Assembly (NCBI GenBank): GCA_024516035.1
Contig: CM044962.1
Location: 2,040,527-2,104,526 of the forward strand
Source: Bactericera cockerelli
Taxonomy: Eukaryota; Arthropoda; Insecta; Hemiptera; Triozidae
DNA length: 64,000 bases
Direction: 5' to 3'
This document shows positions 41,501 through 54,449 of this stretch, in pieces. A model generated the notes under the pieces. It was given only the letters and a program-made list of their open reading frames with translations. It was not told the DNA's origin and ran no database searches. The stretch's first letter is position 1. Every line of letters starts with the position of its first letter. The position numbers were made by a program, and so were the translations under genes.

Positions 41501-43298
41501 AAAAAAAAAAAATTTCCCATTTTTTTTTCAGTATTTTCGTCAGCAAAAAATTTACAAATTTTTTTGAATAATGAAAAAAAAAAAAATCTTTGTTTTTTTT
41601 TTTCTTTTTTTTTTTTTTGTTTACAGAGGACCCACCTAAGCCATTTTTATTTGCCCCAAGTTTTTTTTTATTTGGCTTCTAAGAAATAAAAATAAAAAAT
41701 GTTTTTCCCTTAGTTATTACTCAAAATATTGGGGGTAGAGCAGAATTAAAGGACTTTTTCCCCGTTTTTCAAATTAAATTTCTTTGTTTTTGTCAAAAAA
41801 TCCGCCATTCGACTCCAGGGGGCCCCCAATTTTTAAAAAAACCTAAACGAGAAAAAACAATTTTATTTTTTTTTAACAAAAAAAAAACGCCCAGCCAAAA
41901 AAGGTTGTTGAACACACATCCCCATCAAAAGCTTGTCTTCATTTTTTTTCATTTCCTTTTTTTACTAATTCTCCTTTTCTTTAAAAATGTACAATTTGTC
42001 AATTAGAGTGGACTTCGAACATCCAAAAGCATCCCAAAAAGATGCGCGATGCCGGGGGGGGTTTTCCCCCCGCCCCTAAAATGATGGCTTTCCCCCGTTA
42101 AAAGTGACTAGCGTTGAGTCAGCCCCCCGGTCCCATACGTTTTTTGTGATCCAGCAAAACCGGGTCAAGGCATGCTTTGGTGTCGTGGGTTGGGGATAGG
42201 GTTGGGGGTTGACACTGGGATGGAAAAAAAATTGTCGGGAACCATTTTTGCCAGCGTCGATGGCGCGTTGAATCCGGGTTTAAATTCTATGGGGTCCCAA
42301 GTTATATTGACTTTTTCCCTTTATATTGTTTCCAATTTTTAGGAAAATATCAATTTGAAATTTATTTTTAATAAAGTGTATAAAAAAAGAAGAAAAGACT
42401 CCCCTTCAAGTGATAGGGAGGTAGACCGGAGACTGAAAAAAAAATTCGTCAACAAAAAAACACTGGGTATTTAAAAATTTTACAGTTCGAGTGTTACTCT
42501 TCTTAATTCTAATTTTAAAATTTTTTAAAAGCTTGCAACATCAAAAAAGCACCCGATAAAAAAATTCACAAGAAGTACAAATACAAAACACCAAACTGAA
42601 ATTAGGGATATCCTTTTGTAACCCGAAGGGGTTTTTTTTTGGGGGGATACAAAATCTATGAAGTGTAGTATCCCACAAAAAACTACCGTTAAAAAAAGGG
42701 CCAAGTTCCGAATCCTTCCCAAAAAGGGTTTTCCCGCCAAGAATGCAGTGATATCTTGTTTGGGCCAATTATTTTGGTATAAACTATTTCTTTTTTTAAA
42801 CCCCCCGTTTTCTGAGTTCCTCATTTGGTTTTTTTTTAACTGCAATTTCCTCTAACTTGGCCAGTTCGCCCCTTTGATGGTTTTTGTTTCGTCTTACATA
42901 TTATAGTTTAATATTCCATAAACCGATTTTTCCGATGGCATAAAACGGGCCCCAAGTTGGGTTTTGCATTTTAAAAAATCCCCAAAGAGGAACTCAGAAA
43001 ACGGGGGTTTAAAAAAGAAATAGTTTGTACCAAGATAACTTGGCCCAAACAAGAATCACGCATTATTGGGGAAACCTTTTTTGGGTAGGAGTTTGGGAAC
43101 TTGGCCCCCTTTTTTTTAAAGGTAGTTTTTTTGGGATATCCTTCTTTTTTTTAAAAGGTTCGTTTCCCGAGTTTTATTATTTTTTATTAAAAATATGTTT
43201 CAAGAAAATTTCAAGATTATTAACTTTATTTCTCCCCAAAACAACCCTTTAAACAAAAAATTCGTTTTTCCCCATTTTTACAATGAACCCTAAGCCAA
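41501..43298. other. degraded sequence, nothing recognised
   Basis: Homopolymer-smeared AT-rich sequence. Two inverted stretches near 42,700-42,835 and 42,965-43,060 (AGGAACTCAGAAAACGGGGG and its complement) suggest a small fold-back. Confidence 0.4.
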
Positions 43299-44180
43299 CT
43301 AAATTTCAGCTTTGTGGTAGAGGGAAGTCCTCATAATTTTATGCATAATCGGTATCTCCCCCCCTAAAATAACACGTTTAACAGCTGATAAGGCGAAATT
43401 CCGGTTTTCAGATTTTTCCCCCGTATTTTTTAAAAACCCCCACCAAAAACAAAATTTCGTTTTTAAAATTGTAGGGGGAATGCCCATAATTTTAACATAA
43501 AAAGTGCTCCCAAAAAAGACACCGTTTAAAAAGCAAAATAGTGCGAAAAAGGGCCCGGTTTTTTTAGATTTTTCCCTGTTTTTTACAAAAACCCTACCAC
43601 AGCAAAATTTAGCTTTCTAATAGTGGGAAGTGTTCTAATTTAGATTTCCCAAATTTATTTAAAAATCCCCATAAAAGAAAACCCTTTTTCCATGAAAGTG
43701 CGAAAGTTCCGGTTTTAAAATTTTTCCCAGTACTTTTACAAAAAACCCCCAGTATACAAAATTTCAAACTTTTTAGGTAGTAGGGAAGTGCCTCATTTTT
43801 ATAACAAAATTTTTAAATAATTTCCCCCTAAAACGACACCGTTTTAAAAGTTTTTAAACTTTTTTTTAGATTTTTCCCTGTACTTTTACAAAAAAACCCT
43901 ACCATCATGCAAATTTCAGTTTTTTTAGGTAGTCGGGGAAATGCTTCTAGTTTAGATCAATAATCGATTATAAATTTTTTTCTCCCTAAAACGACACCCT
44001 TTTACACCTGATAAGTGAAAAAATTCCGGTTTTTAGTTTTTTCCCCCGTACTTTTACAAAAAACCCTACAATCATGCAAAATTTTTTAGCTTTCTAGGTA
44101 AATGGGAAGTGCCTCATAATTTTGATGACTGTCAGTCATCAGTATCAAAATCGCAAATTTCAAAATTACTTTTCCCCTAA
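43299..44180 (+). repeat. ~155-bp tandem repeat
   Basis: About five units marked by CGGTTTTCAGATTTTTCCC near 43,402, 43,557, 43,711, 43,857 and 44,027, then TTTTACAAAAACCCTACCA, TTTCAGCTTTCTAGGTAG, GGGAAGTGCCTCATAATTTT and CCTAAAACGACACCGTTT. Spacings are 147-170 bp. Confidence 0.75.
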
Positions 44181-45339
44181 AGTTTTTTGCATTTAGTCTT
44201 TAAATTTTCAATGTTTTTTTTAATGTATTAGGGCAATTTTTTTAAATTTCATTCTTTTGATAATTAAACCCAAATATGGGGTGGGAAAAAAACCTGAATC
44301 TTTTAAAGATACACCCCTGCGCTAATTGGCCTGGCGCACGCCTCGCTCAGATCACTCTCGTTTCCGCATGAATAAAAAAATTTTTTTTCTATGATTAACA
44401 CCTAATTTTCCATCCCTCCGATAAATTTTTAAATTAAAAATATAAAGGTAAATTTTTTTGGGGTGAAATATTCTAAATAATGGACCAAAAACCCAAAAAT
44501 TTTCCCCTTTTTTTTTTAAAAAGCCCCCAGAAAAAGAAATTATTTAGTTATTAAAAAAAAAAATATTAAAAAAGGGCAAAGCAATTAAATAAAATTATTA
44601 ACCAGATTTTCCATTTTGATTGTTTTAGAAAGGGGATGTTTTTGTTTGGTTTATTAAAAAAAAAAAAATTTAAAAAGGAAATTAAAAAAACCCCTTTAAA
44701 AATTTAAATAATAAAAATATAAATTAAAACACGTCTCGTCGGATACCAACCATGCATTAAAGCGAATTTAAAAAAACCCAAAAATTAAAAAAAAAAATTA
44801 ATTCGAAATAATAAAAAAAACTTACCCGGGGGGGTTAATTGGAAAAACTATTAGCCCTAAAAAATAAAATGGCAAAACAGAATAATAACATTAGGACTAC
44901 AAATAAAAAAAAATTTGGAGTAAAAAATAAAAAAAAAAGTTTTCACACCTAAAAATTTAAAAAAAAAAAAATTATTTTTTTTATCAAAAACAACCAATAC
45001 TTAAAGATGGGCGGAGTCCTTTTTAAAATATTTTTAATTTTTAAAAATTAATTTTAAAATAAAAATTTCCAATTATTTTAGTAAAAAAATAATAAAAAAA
45101 AAAACAAATTTTTTTCCGATTTCAAATTAAAATTTAACAAATAAAAAAATTTTTGATATTGCCGGGCTTTTTTTTAATATTTTTTTTCCTCTTACATCAA
45201 TAAAATTTAGTTAAGGGGTCGATTTTTTTTCACTTATTGTAGGGAAAATACCATCCCCTTAAAATCCTTTTGAGATACCTACTGCGGGGGAAATAAAAAC
45301 AGAATTGTCCGGGGGCGAGATTTACCAGTATTGACGAAA
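44181..45339. other. degraded A/T-rich sequence, nothing recognised
   Basis: Mostly A and T blocks. A short GC-rich island near 44,310-44,375 (CTGGCGCACGCCTCGCTC) has no recognisable reading frame. Confidence 0.4.
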
Positions 45340-45445
45340 AGGGCGGGGATTTGAAACCTGGAGGTCGGGGTTCAAGCCCGGTTTACCCGAGTTTTAAAAA
45401 GCGATTTGATATTTTAATCACGAAAGGATACCCAAAAAAGATAAT
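45340..45445 (+). mobile_element. degraded SINE, family E
   Basis: GGGCGGGGATTTGAAACCTG, then GAGGTCGGGGTTCAAGCCCG, TTTAAAAAGCGA and AATCACGAAAGGATA. Confidence 0.6.
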
Positions 45446-45869
45446 TAACTTAAAAAATTTTAATTTTTTTTTTTAATTTATTCACTTGCTTTCAACTGCG
45501 GGGCTTTTTCGACATTTTTTTAAAACCCCCAAACGGGGAAAACCCATAAAAATTAAACCTCACCAATCAACCTGAAGGGGAAGGAATGCCACATCAGAGG
45601 TTCGAATTAGAAGGTCACCCCCAAGACCAGCCACGTGAACTTGATAACTTCAGTGGGTGAATGAAAACGGTGTATTCAAGGCCCAAAACCCACGGGGGTA
45701 GACTTGTAATGTAAACACCCGCCATGCAGGGTCCAAATCTGTGGTTGGTCCCCCCAATTTGGTGCGGGGGTAGGCCCGACACTTTCGGAATGCCCCATTG
45801 GTAAAGGGGTTGGAAAAATAAATGTAGGCCACCCGGGGGGGAGCCCCCACAATGCTTAAAATTTTTAAT

Positions 45870-46130
45870 ACTTTTTTGAGTTTGTGACCACACAATTATA
45901 AGACTTTAGGGTTTTTTTTCGATGCCCCCTTAAAATTTTAATAAAATAATACCTTTAGTGAAGGAAAACCCCCGGAGGTTAATGTTTTAAAGCATTTTCT
46001 ACCACAAACACCTTTTTTATTTTTTTGGGCACAAGTAAATTAAGTGGAAAAATTTTATAAAAGGGGGGTTTTAACCAACGGTCCCCACTTACCTATTGCA
46101 GATAGCCCTTAACCACTTACACCGGCAATT
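45870..46130 (-). mobile_element. degraded SINEs, family A
   Basis: GTGACCACACAATTATAAGA on the + strand at 45,885, and on the - strand from 46,130 a degraded head with AAGTGGTTAAGGGCTATCTG and a GGTTTGTGGTAGAAAATGCT body. Probably two pieces in opposite orientation. Confidence 0.5.
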
Positions 46131-46169
46131 ATACTACCCCCAGAACTTTAAAAATCCATTTTCCCAAAA

Positions 46170-46400
46170 CTATTTTATGGGTCAAAACCCTGCAAATGGG
46201 GGATAATTTACTTTTTCCGGTTGGGTTTAAAAACCCCCCACCTGGATTATCATCAACGCCTTGCCACTAGGGGACAGATATTGGTAAAATGTTTTGAGCA
46301 AACCTTGCCTGGGGTTACCTTCGTAAAAAATTGGTACAATTTTACTAGGGAAATTTATTTTCTCAAAGACTAGGCCCTAAGTGGGTTCAAGGAAAAACAT
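46170..46400. mobile_element. degraded SINE pieces, families D (-) and A (+)
   Basis: CCGGTTGGGTTTAAAAACCC with CACCTGGATT and a GCCTTGCCACTAGGGGACA resembles family D on the - strand. It is followed by AAATGTTTTGAGCAAACCTT and GGGGTTACCTTCG, like the family A tail. Confidence 0.45.
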
Positions 46401-47339
46401 AAGGGAAAAAAAAAGATAGGAGGAATTCCCATAAAGGTCAAAATTTGGGCGTTTCCTTTAAGTGTGCATAAAAACACAAATATTTTTTTAAATTTTAAAA
46501 GGGTTTATATTATTAACAACGCCGCCCCCCGGGGCCCCAAAAAAAATACTGCCCCCTAGCCAAAAATTTGATTCCCCCCCCGGGGTTGGGGGGAGTTTTT
46601 TTCCCCACAAAATTTTGTTCCATCTAAAAACTGACCGGGGATTTCCCCCCTACCCGGGGAAAGGGTGGGGGTTTTAAAGGGGGGTTTGGGGAAAAAGAAA
46701 CCCCCCGCCCTTTAAAAAAGGGGAATTTTTTCCCCCCCCTCTACTGCACTGACGATTTTTTAAAAAGGGGTTGGTCCTTTAAAAAAAATCTTTTTTTCCT
46801 GTTTAAATTTTTTTTCGTACTTTTACCACTTCTTTCCCCTTGTATAAAACCTTTTTTTTTTTTAAACCGGGGTTTTAACGTTTTTTTTTAAAAATGTTCG
46901 TTTTTTTAAAAAAAACCCCATGTCCCCTAAAATGGGGCCCCCCTAAACCCAAAAAAGGGGTTTGGGGATAAAAAAAATCAATTAACATTTTTTTTGAAAA
47001 AAAAACCCCCTTTTTTAAGAACTATTGAACAAAAAAAACGGGTATCCGTTGACCCCCTACCCCGGGAAAAATTCCCCATTTAAAGTACTCCCCAGTGCCC
47101 CTGGGGGAAAAAGGGCCCCCTTTTAGCCCCTTAAATCAGCAGTTACATGGAAACAAGGTGTTTTAAAAAAGTTTTCGATTCTAAAATTCCAAAAAGGGGG
47201 TTTTCCCCAAATTTTTAACAAAAAAACCAAATTTCCCCCCCTCCATGCAAAAAAAAAAAAAATCCCCTTTATCAGATATTTTGGGGAATTTAAAAAAGAT
47301 TTTTTTTTAAAGTCGCTTTCGCTCAGGGGTTTATATTAT
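46401..47339. other. degraded sequence, nothing recognised
   Basis: Homopolymer blocks of all four bases; no feature can be supported. Confidence 0.4.
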
Positions 47340-47430
47340 AAAAAAGGGGGTTTTTACCCCCCATTCGCAGGAAACTAAAAAAATGCTAAAACCCCTTTTA
47401 AAAAACCCCCACCCAGGGTTTGGGGAAAAC
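47340..47430 (-). mobile_element. degraded SINE fragment, family B
   Basis: TTTTTACCCCCCATTCGCAG and AAACCCCCACCCAGGGTTTG correspond to the ACCCTCCATTCGCTGGGAA and CCTCACCCAGCCTGGGTAG parts of family B. Confidence 0.5.
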
Positions 47431-47589
47431 CAAAAAACCGGGGTCTTCCCCCCGCTGGGTTTTGCTTAAATTCGGGGGGCCCTTTTAAAACGAAAAACCG
47501 GGGCCCCCCAACGCCCCCCGCGCTGGCGAATTTTAAAAAGTTTTTTTTTTGGGGGGTTTTAAAAAACGTTTTTTAACTGCTTTAAAAAC

Positions 47590-47690
47590 ACGACGGGGGG
47601 GGTTTTTCCCTCCATTCACAGGAAACCCCCAAAAAACCCGCTAAAACCCACAAAACCTCCCCCGGGGGCTGGGTTGGCCCGGGAAAACCC
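47590..47690 (-). mobile_element. degraded SINE fragment, family B
   Basis: TTTTTCCCTCCATTCACAGG, AACCCACAAAACCTCCCCCG and GGGCTGGGTTGGCCCGG match the same part of family B; a second copy 250 bp from the first. Confidence 0.5.
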
Positions 47691-47699
47691 CAAAACCCC

Positions 47700-49950
47700 C
47701 CACGAATTTTTTCCCCTTTCGGGCCCTTTTTTAACTTGGGGAAAAAATTGAAACCCCAAAAAAAAACCAAAAAAAAAGTCCCAAAAACTTTTGGAAAAAA
47801 TTTCTCTTTAAAAAAAAGGCAAAAAAATTTTTTAGGGGTTTTTCCCCGATGCTTTTTATAGAGCATAGGGTCAGAAAAAACACCCAAAAAAAGGGGAAAC
47901 GGGGGGAAATTTTTTTGGGGGAATGGATTTTCCAAAGTCTTAAAAATTTTGCAAAATGAACTCCAGGGGTTTTCCCCCCCAGCCCAAATTTTTAAAACAC
48001 TTCATAATAAAAATTTTAAAATCCCCCCATTGTATACCTTTGCATAAAAAAATTTTGCATGGGGGTCTTCATGAGAAATTTTTTTTGCACTTTTTTTTTT
48101 AAAAGTTTTTTGGGAACTGTGTACATTTTTTTTTGGGTTTTCATTTTTTTAAAAAAAATTTACTTTTTAAAATTTTTTTTGGTTTTTTTTTAAATTTTAA
48201 CTTTTGATTACCCTGAAATTCTTTTAAATTAAAAAAATAAGTTATCCCCGGAAAATTTTTATCCCAAAAATTTTTTTGTTTTTTTGGGGAAAAAAACTTC
48301 TAAAAAGGCAGTTAAAAACCCCCGGGGGGTTTTAAAAACCCCTCATTTTTTAGATGGGGGAAAAAAAGGGGGGTTTTTTAAATGCTTTTTTATCAGAGGA
48401 AAAAGGGGAAAATTTTTTTTTTAAAAATTCAATAGCTTTGGGGGGGTCATTGAACAAACCTTTTTTTTTAGAATAAACCGGGGGGTTTAAACTGCGCCCC
48501 GTTGGTGAAAAACTGGGGGTGCACTTTTTGGCCCCCAACCCCGGGGTGGGGGGGAAAAAAAGGGTTTAGGTTTGTAAAATTTTTCCCCCGTTAAATAAAA
48601 CAAAATTAATTTTACCCCTTTGGGAAAGGGGAAAAAATTTTAAAAAATTTTCCCGAGGGGAAAAGGAAAACTGACAAAGGGGGAAAAGAAGTTATTCTAA
48701 AAATTTTTATTTTTGGGTTAAAACCAAGACCCAAAAATTGGGGAATTTAAGAGAAAAGGGGGGCCCAAAAGGGGGTTAAAAAGGGGGAACCCCAGACCCG
48801 GGGGTTTTTAAAAAAAGAAATTTTTTGAAGATGGGCAGGGGGGACAAAAATAATATGTCAAAAAAAAAAATAAAAAAACCTTTCCCAAAAAAAAAGGGGG
48901 GGGTAAAAAGGGGGGGGGAAAATACAAAGGGGGGGCAAAACCCCCGGGAAACCCCCCGAAAAAACTTTTGAATTTCCTTCTTGGGTTAAATTTTAAAAAT
49001 TTTTTAAAAGGGAAAGGGCAAAAAAAACCTTTTTTTTGAGGGGGGCAAAAATTTTTCCCCGGGGGCCCCCTGTTTGGGGGGGGGGCCCCCAAATTCTTTT
49101 TTTTTTAAAAAAACAACCCCCCCCTTTTTCAATACTTTTTTGGGGAAAAGGGTTTTTTAAAAAAAAAATTTTCATTAATGGGAAATTTTATTTTTTTAAT
49201 ATTTTTTGTTTGAAAATTTTGGGGGCCCCAAATTTGTGTTTTCCCCCAAAATTTTGGGGGGCCCCCCAAAAAATTTTTTTCAAAAGGGGCCCTTTCTCAG
49301 TAAATTTAAAATTGTGTACGGTAATCCTTGGTAATTGGGGCCTTAAAAATTAATTTTGGAAATGATTTTTTTTTACGGGGACCATGTGGGCCCAAGGGAA
49401 GGGGAAAATTCATTTTTTTAAGAACAAACCCCCCCCCTTGAAATTATTTTTTTTGGAAAAAGGTCTAATTCCCCCCAATTTAAAACCGTGCCCCAATTTT
49501 AAATTAACTGAAAAAGGGCCCTTTCAAAAGATATTCGGGGGTTTCCCAAACCCCCTTTACTCCCAAAACACAAATTGGGAACCCCCCATTTGCAAACATT
49601 TTTTAATTTTTAAAAAAAAAAATTTTGCCCCAATGTATTTTTTAAAATTAAAAGGCCCTTTTTCCCAAAAAATTTGTTTTCGAAAAGGGGGGGGGTTTTG
49701 TTTTTAAAAAAAATAAAAGTTCCCCCCCTGGCCCCGAAAGGGGGGCCGGGGGAAACCCAAAAAATCGACCCAACTCTAAAGAAGGTCTTTTTAAACCCCC
49801 CTTTCCCTTTAAACAAAATTTTAATTTTTACCGAAGAACCTTTTTCGAAATTTTTATTCGGGTTTTTCCCCAAACTTTTCCCCCCACCCGTTATTCCCTT
49901 CCTGACCAGGGGTTTGACCCAGAAATCCCCCCCAATTGGTAATGTAACTT
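47700..49950. other. worst degraded block, nothing recognised
   Basis: Long runs of each base. The many open frames are homopolymer artefacts. Confidence 0.5.
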
Positions 49951-49954
49951 TCTG

Positions 49955-50165
49955 TCCTGGTACTCAGTGGTAAAGGGGGGCCACTCTGTAAATTTTAAAA
50001 GGAAAAAAAGGGGTTTGGGGTTAAAAAATCAAAGGGCCCTGACAAGTTATTCCCCCCTTTTGGGGATATTTCCCCACTTAATAAATTTTTGGGGTTTTCT
50101 GCGGAAAAAAGGATTTTAATTAGCCCCTAATTGGGGCATATAAATAAGACAATATTATTTTTAAA
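49955..50165 (+). mobile_element. degraded SINE, family D
   Basis: GTCCTGGTACTCAGTGGTAA (A box), CCTGACAAGTTATTCCCCCC, TTTTGGGGATATTTCCCCAC and TTAGCCCCTAATTGGGGCAT follow the family D order seen at 17,195. Confidence 0.62.
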
Positions 50166-52950
50166 AACCCCATGCCAGTGGTTGAGGGGTTTTTTCTGTA
50201 AACTCCTAATTTCAAACCAATTTTTACTGCTGAATCTTTTTCTTACACCAACCTTGTAGGGGTCCCAAAACAATCTATCCTACTTTTTTTTTTGGGGTTA
50301 ACCTAAACTTTTATCAATCTAATTTTTCCCCACCAAGATAATAATCATTATAAATAGGGATGCAAAAACCCAATTTAAATTTTCCGTCAAAATATGGAGA
50401 GAAAAGTTTTTAAAAATTTAAGCCCCTTAAAATTAATGTTTTTTTAAAAACATTTGAAACCCCATTTTCTTTTCCCATTAATTAAACCAAACTTTTTTAT
50501 TTTTATTCATTGGTAATTACCCCGAGGGTTCCCGGGGTTCTCTCTACAAAAATTTTGGCATTTCAAACGGCCCTTTTCCCAAATTAGGAAAAAACCTTGT
50601 TAAAAAGGGAAAGAAAATTTTTTGAAAAAAATATAAAAAAGTAAATTCCAGGGGAAAAATTAAAATTTCCTTGTACTGTGTATTTGTAAACCTAAGTTTT
50701 AAAATTTTTAATTATTATAAAAAAACATTTTCTTAACCCTGTAGTACCCATTTTTTTTTGGAAAAAAAGTGATTTTTAAATTTTTGAATTACATATAACC
50801 ATTTAAAAAGAAAAAAAAATCTTTTTTTAACTTAAATTTGGTGCAATGTGAGAATGGGGAAATTGGACATATTTGAAATTTTACCAAAAAAATTGGGTTT
50901 TATAAATTTTAAAGAAAAATTTTTTTTGTAGAATTTTAATTTAGCTTATCCCTTAAAGGGGAGAAATTTTTTTTAAACCTAAAAAAGGTAGAGCCCAGTT
51001 AGGGAAAAAAAAATTCTATTACTCTTGTTTTTGCCCAATTTTTAAAAAATCTTCAAGATGTTTTTTCAAACTTGCATTAAATTTACAACAAAAAAGTCAC
51101 TTTTTTTAGGTATTTAACCAAAAACCTTTTTCTTTAAATTTCTACTTTAATTACAAAATTTTGATCTGGGGGGTTTTTTTCAAAAAAACCCAAAATTTAT
51201 ATGAAATAAATAAATCAAAAACAATCATAAATTATTTACATGTGTTTTAATATTTTTTTTTTAAAGCTGGATAAAATCACATTGTCGGGCATCAAGCTAA
51301 CTTTAACTAAAGGAAAAAGAAGTGGAAAAAATATTTCAGGGTAATGACGAGAAGTACAAGGTTTGTTTTAAAACCCTTTACATCTAAACCCACTGGTAAA
51401 AAGGTTTTCACAATTTTGTTTTTTTCTTTTTCCCATTTTAGAAAAAAAACTTAATTTTTTTTTCCCTTTCTTGATTTTTCCTACTTCTTTTAAAAAATAT
51501 ACACAGATAAATTTTATCTGTGCAAATTTTCCATGGGTTAAATTTAAACCCACGGGTACAAAGCTACTTAAGAATATTGTTAAGTTTCTTCAGTTAAATA
51601 AAAAAAAAGATTTTCTAGGGATTTTTGGGTTTTTTTCCCTTAATAATGATTGAATATTGTTAAAAAACATTTTTTTTGGGTGCAAATCACAAAAAAAGTA
51701 TGAATATTTATATAGTCACCGGCCATGGTAGCGGGCTTTTTACACTCCAAGTACCCAGGTTCAAACCCCAAAGGGGTCAAATTTATTGGCTCTACTTTTT
51801 TATTTGGGGCCTTTTCCTATTTTGTGAAAAAAATTTGGTTTGGGTTTTTAGGGGGGGAAAACAACCAGTGGTAACTGAAAAAATCTTTAGCGGGGACTCC
51901 AATAGCCTTTAATTTTTGCAATAGGGGTTAAAACTCAAAAATTAAATTTTAAAATTTTGGGTTCCCGGGAGCCCAAAAAAAAAAGAAAAAAGGCCCCCCG
52001 GGCCCCGCCCCTTCCTAACATTCCCCCATCTGGATGCTTCCCAGGCCACCCCAGTAACCCAGGAACCGAGTCAACCTGAAAAAAAATTTCCCCCCTTTTT
52101 CCTTTGTGGTGATTCTTATTTTTTTAACCCTTCTTCGCGCCCAAACCACAATTTTTTTTTTTTGAAAGTACAAAGTGATTTGGTCCTCCCCAGGAAAAAA
52201 CATTTTATACAAATTTAGTATAAAAAATTTTAGCTTCGGAACTTGGGCTATAAAAAAATGTCCTTTTTTACGAGGACAATGGTCGTAAAAAGGCAAGTAT
52301 AAGTTGAAAAAAAAAGTTTTTCATTTTAATCACTGGGGATTTCAAAAACTACTCAAATTTTTAACAAAATTTTTTAGTTTTAATTTGGGGACCTGACCAC
52401 CAACCAACGCTGGTTAAAAGGGGACTCCCCCCATTTACTTTATTTTCAAAAATAATGTTATTAATTTTGGGTTTCCCTTCTCCTTTTCCTAAATTTGTAG
52501 AAAAACGGAAAAAAAAAAAAAATAAAACCATTTATTTGGGTTTTCCCTTAAAAAAAACTTTGATTTTTCAATTTTTGAAAGAATTCTGTGATGTTTTGGG
52601 GTACCTACTAAAACTATAAAAACCTCCCAAATTAACGGGGTATCTTTTTTTAAAAATTTTCAATGGCCTTTTATAAGTACTTGTCCTCTTTAAAGTTTAA
52701 TAGCCCCATTGTCAATTTTTTCAATTAAGTTTTGGATTTTTTTAAAAATAAAAAAAATAAACCCTTTTGTTTTTTTTTTCAAAAATTTTTTTTTTTTTAA
52801 AAGGGGGCCCCCACCCTAACCATTTTATTTGGCTTCAAGATGAAGCCAAATAAATCTTTCAAAGTTTCTTTTTTTTCTTTTGATTTCACTTTGCGATACT
52901 GACCGATTCCCAATTTTTTCGAGAAGGGCCCCCCCACAAGGGAATTTTTC
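50166..52950. other. degraded A/T-rich sequence; one tRNA-like motif
   Basis: Near 51,715-51,785 AGTCACCGGCCATGGTAGCG and CCCAGGTTCAAACCCCAAAG resemble a tRNA-derived head. Otherwise nothing recognised. Confidence 0.4.
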
Positions 52951-52959
52951 AGTTCCCAT

Positions 52960-53715
52960 TAGATTGGAAAGGGAATTGGGGGAAAAAAAACTGAGGGATA
53001 TTTCATTTGGGAATAAGAAGGGTAAAAAACCCTCACAACGAATTTCTATTCCTTTAATTTGGGTTTTGGGAAAGTTTGGGGGGGGAAAAAAAACTGAGGA
53101 TACTTTCACTTGGAATAAAAAACGTAAGAAAGGGCCACAAAAAAGATCTATTTTCCCATTACATTGGATATGGGATTGAGGGACAAAAACTGAGGATACT
53201 TTCACTTGGAATAAGAACGGTAAAAATCCCACAACGAAGTTCTTTTTTCCCCATTAAAATTAGATAGGGAAAATTTGAGGGAAAAAAAATTGGGGATACT
53301 TTCATTTGGGAAAAAAGGGTAAAAAATCCCAAAAACGAAGTTCTAGTTCCCATTAGATTGGATTTTGGGGGATTTGAGGGAAAAAAAATTAGGGATCCCT
53401 TTAACTTGGAATAAAAACCGGTAAAACCCCCACAACGAAGTTCTATTTTCCCTTTAAAGTTTGGGGATATGGAGTTTGGGGGAAAAAAAACTGGGGGAAA
53501 ATTTAAATTTGGAAATAAGAAGGGTTAAAAAATCCCACAACAAAATTTCTATTTTTCCCATTGATTGGATATGGAATTGGGGGGCCCAAAAAAAACCCTG
53601 AGGGAAAAACTTTCCCTTGGAATAAGAAGGGGTAAAAAACCCCAAAACGAAGTTCTTTTCCCATTAAAATTTGGATATGGAGTTTGGGGGAAAAAAAAAC
53701 TGGGGGACCCCGGCA
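52960..53715 (+). repeat. ~100-bp tandem repeat
   Basis: About seven units with AACTGAGGATACTTTCACTT, GGAATAAGAACGGTAAAA, CCACAACGAAGTTCT and TTCCCATTAGATTGGATATG at about 100-bp steps (near 52,990, 53,092, 53,187, 53,290, 53,390, 53,490 and 53,598). Confidence 0.8.
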
Positions 53716-54119
53716 CATTATTTAAAGGGACAATATTTTTCGTTTTTTCCCCCCCGGTTTTTTTGTTTTTTAACCAGTGTTTCTCCGAAATTAGAACGAG
53801 GGAAAAACGATAACGACGAAAAAAAACCCTCCCCACACCGTTTGGGAGCACTGACCAGGGGGGAATAAAAATTTCATTTTGGGTTCCCCGGGGGCCGGGT
53901 TAGAATCACTCCCCTGTCAGGGAAAACTGTCCCCTCACGGGTGTTGTTGAATCGCCCTTTTAAATACGATCACAAATACCTAGAAAAACCCCTACCCTTT
54001 TTTCTGTTTAAAATTAGTATGGGAAAAACTAGCCCCAAATTTAACAAATTTTTTTGGGAACCCAAACGTCCCCAAATGGGAGAAGGGGTACCCCCCCCGA
54101 GGTTCCAAAATAGATTATT

Positions 54120-54290
54120 TTTTCTGTTTAAAAATAGAAGGTTAGTTTTGGCAGGGATATACAGAAAAAAATTAAACCTGCTGTTGAGAGAAAAATAAGT
54201 TTCCAAAAAAAGCGGGCCCGGGTATTTTCTGATATGCTTTACATTTTAAATACAACTTCTCACATGTTGATTATACTGAAAGAGCCCCCG
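54120..54290. repeat. degraded copy of the 4088-4787 element arm
   Basis: GAAGGTTAGTTTTGGCAGGG, TTTTCTGATATGCTTTACAT, TACAACTTCTCACATGTTGA and TTATACTGA keep the order of 4100-4230. Confidence 0.5.
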
Positions 54291-54449
54291 GGTTTAGGGG
54301 CCCCCCAAAAACCCTTTTTCCTCTCGTTCCCAAACCCTCAAAAATCCGGACCCTTTTTTCCGCTGAGACCCTTTGGGGACACCGGGACTTGAACCCACCC
54401 CTTTTGGGCCCCCATACCATTCCATCCCCCAGCAAACCAAAGCTTCCCC

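Noticed and set aside
47582..49973. Cluster of small Pro/Phe/Gly/Lys-rich proteins
   Set aside because: Open frames arise because homopolymer smearing removes stop codons; they appear on both strands at once.
54355..54430. tRNA gene on the - strand (GGGTTCAAGTCCCGG)
   Set aside because: Only the T-arm is recognisable; the rest does not fold as a tRNA in this degraded sequence.
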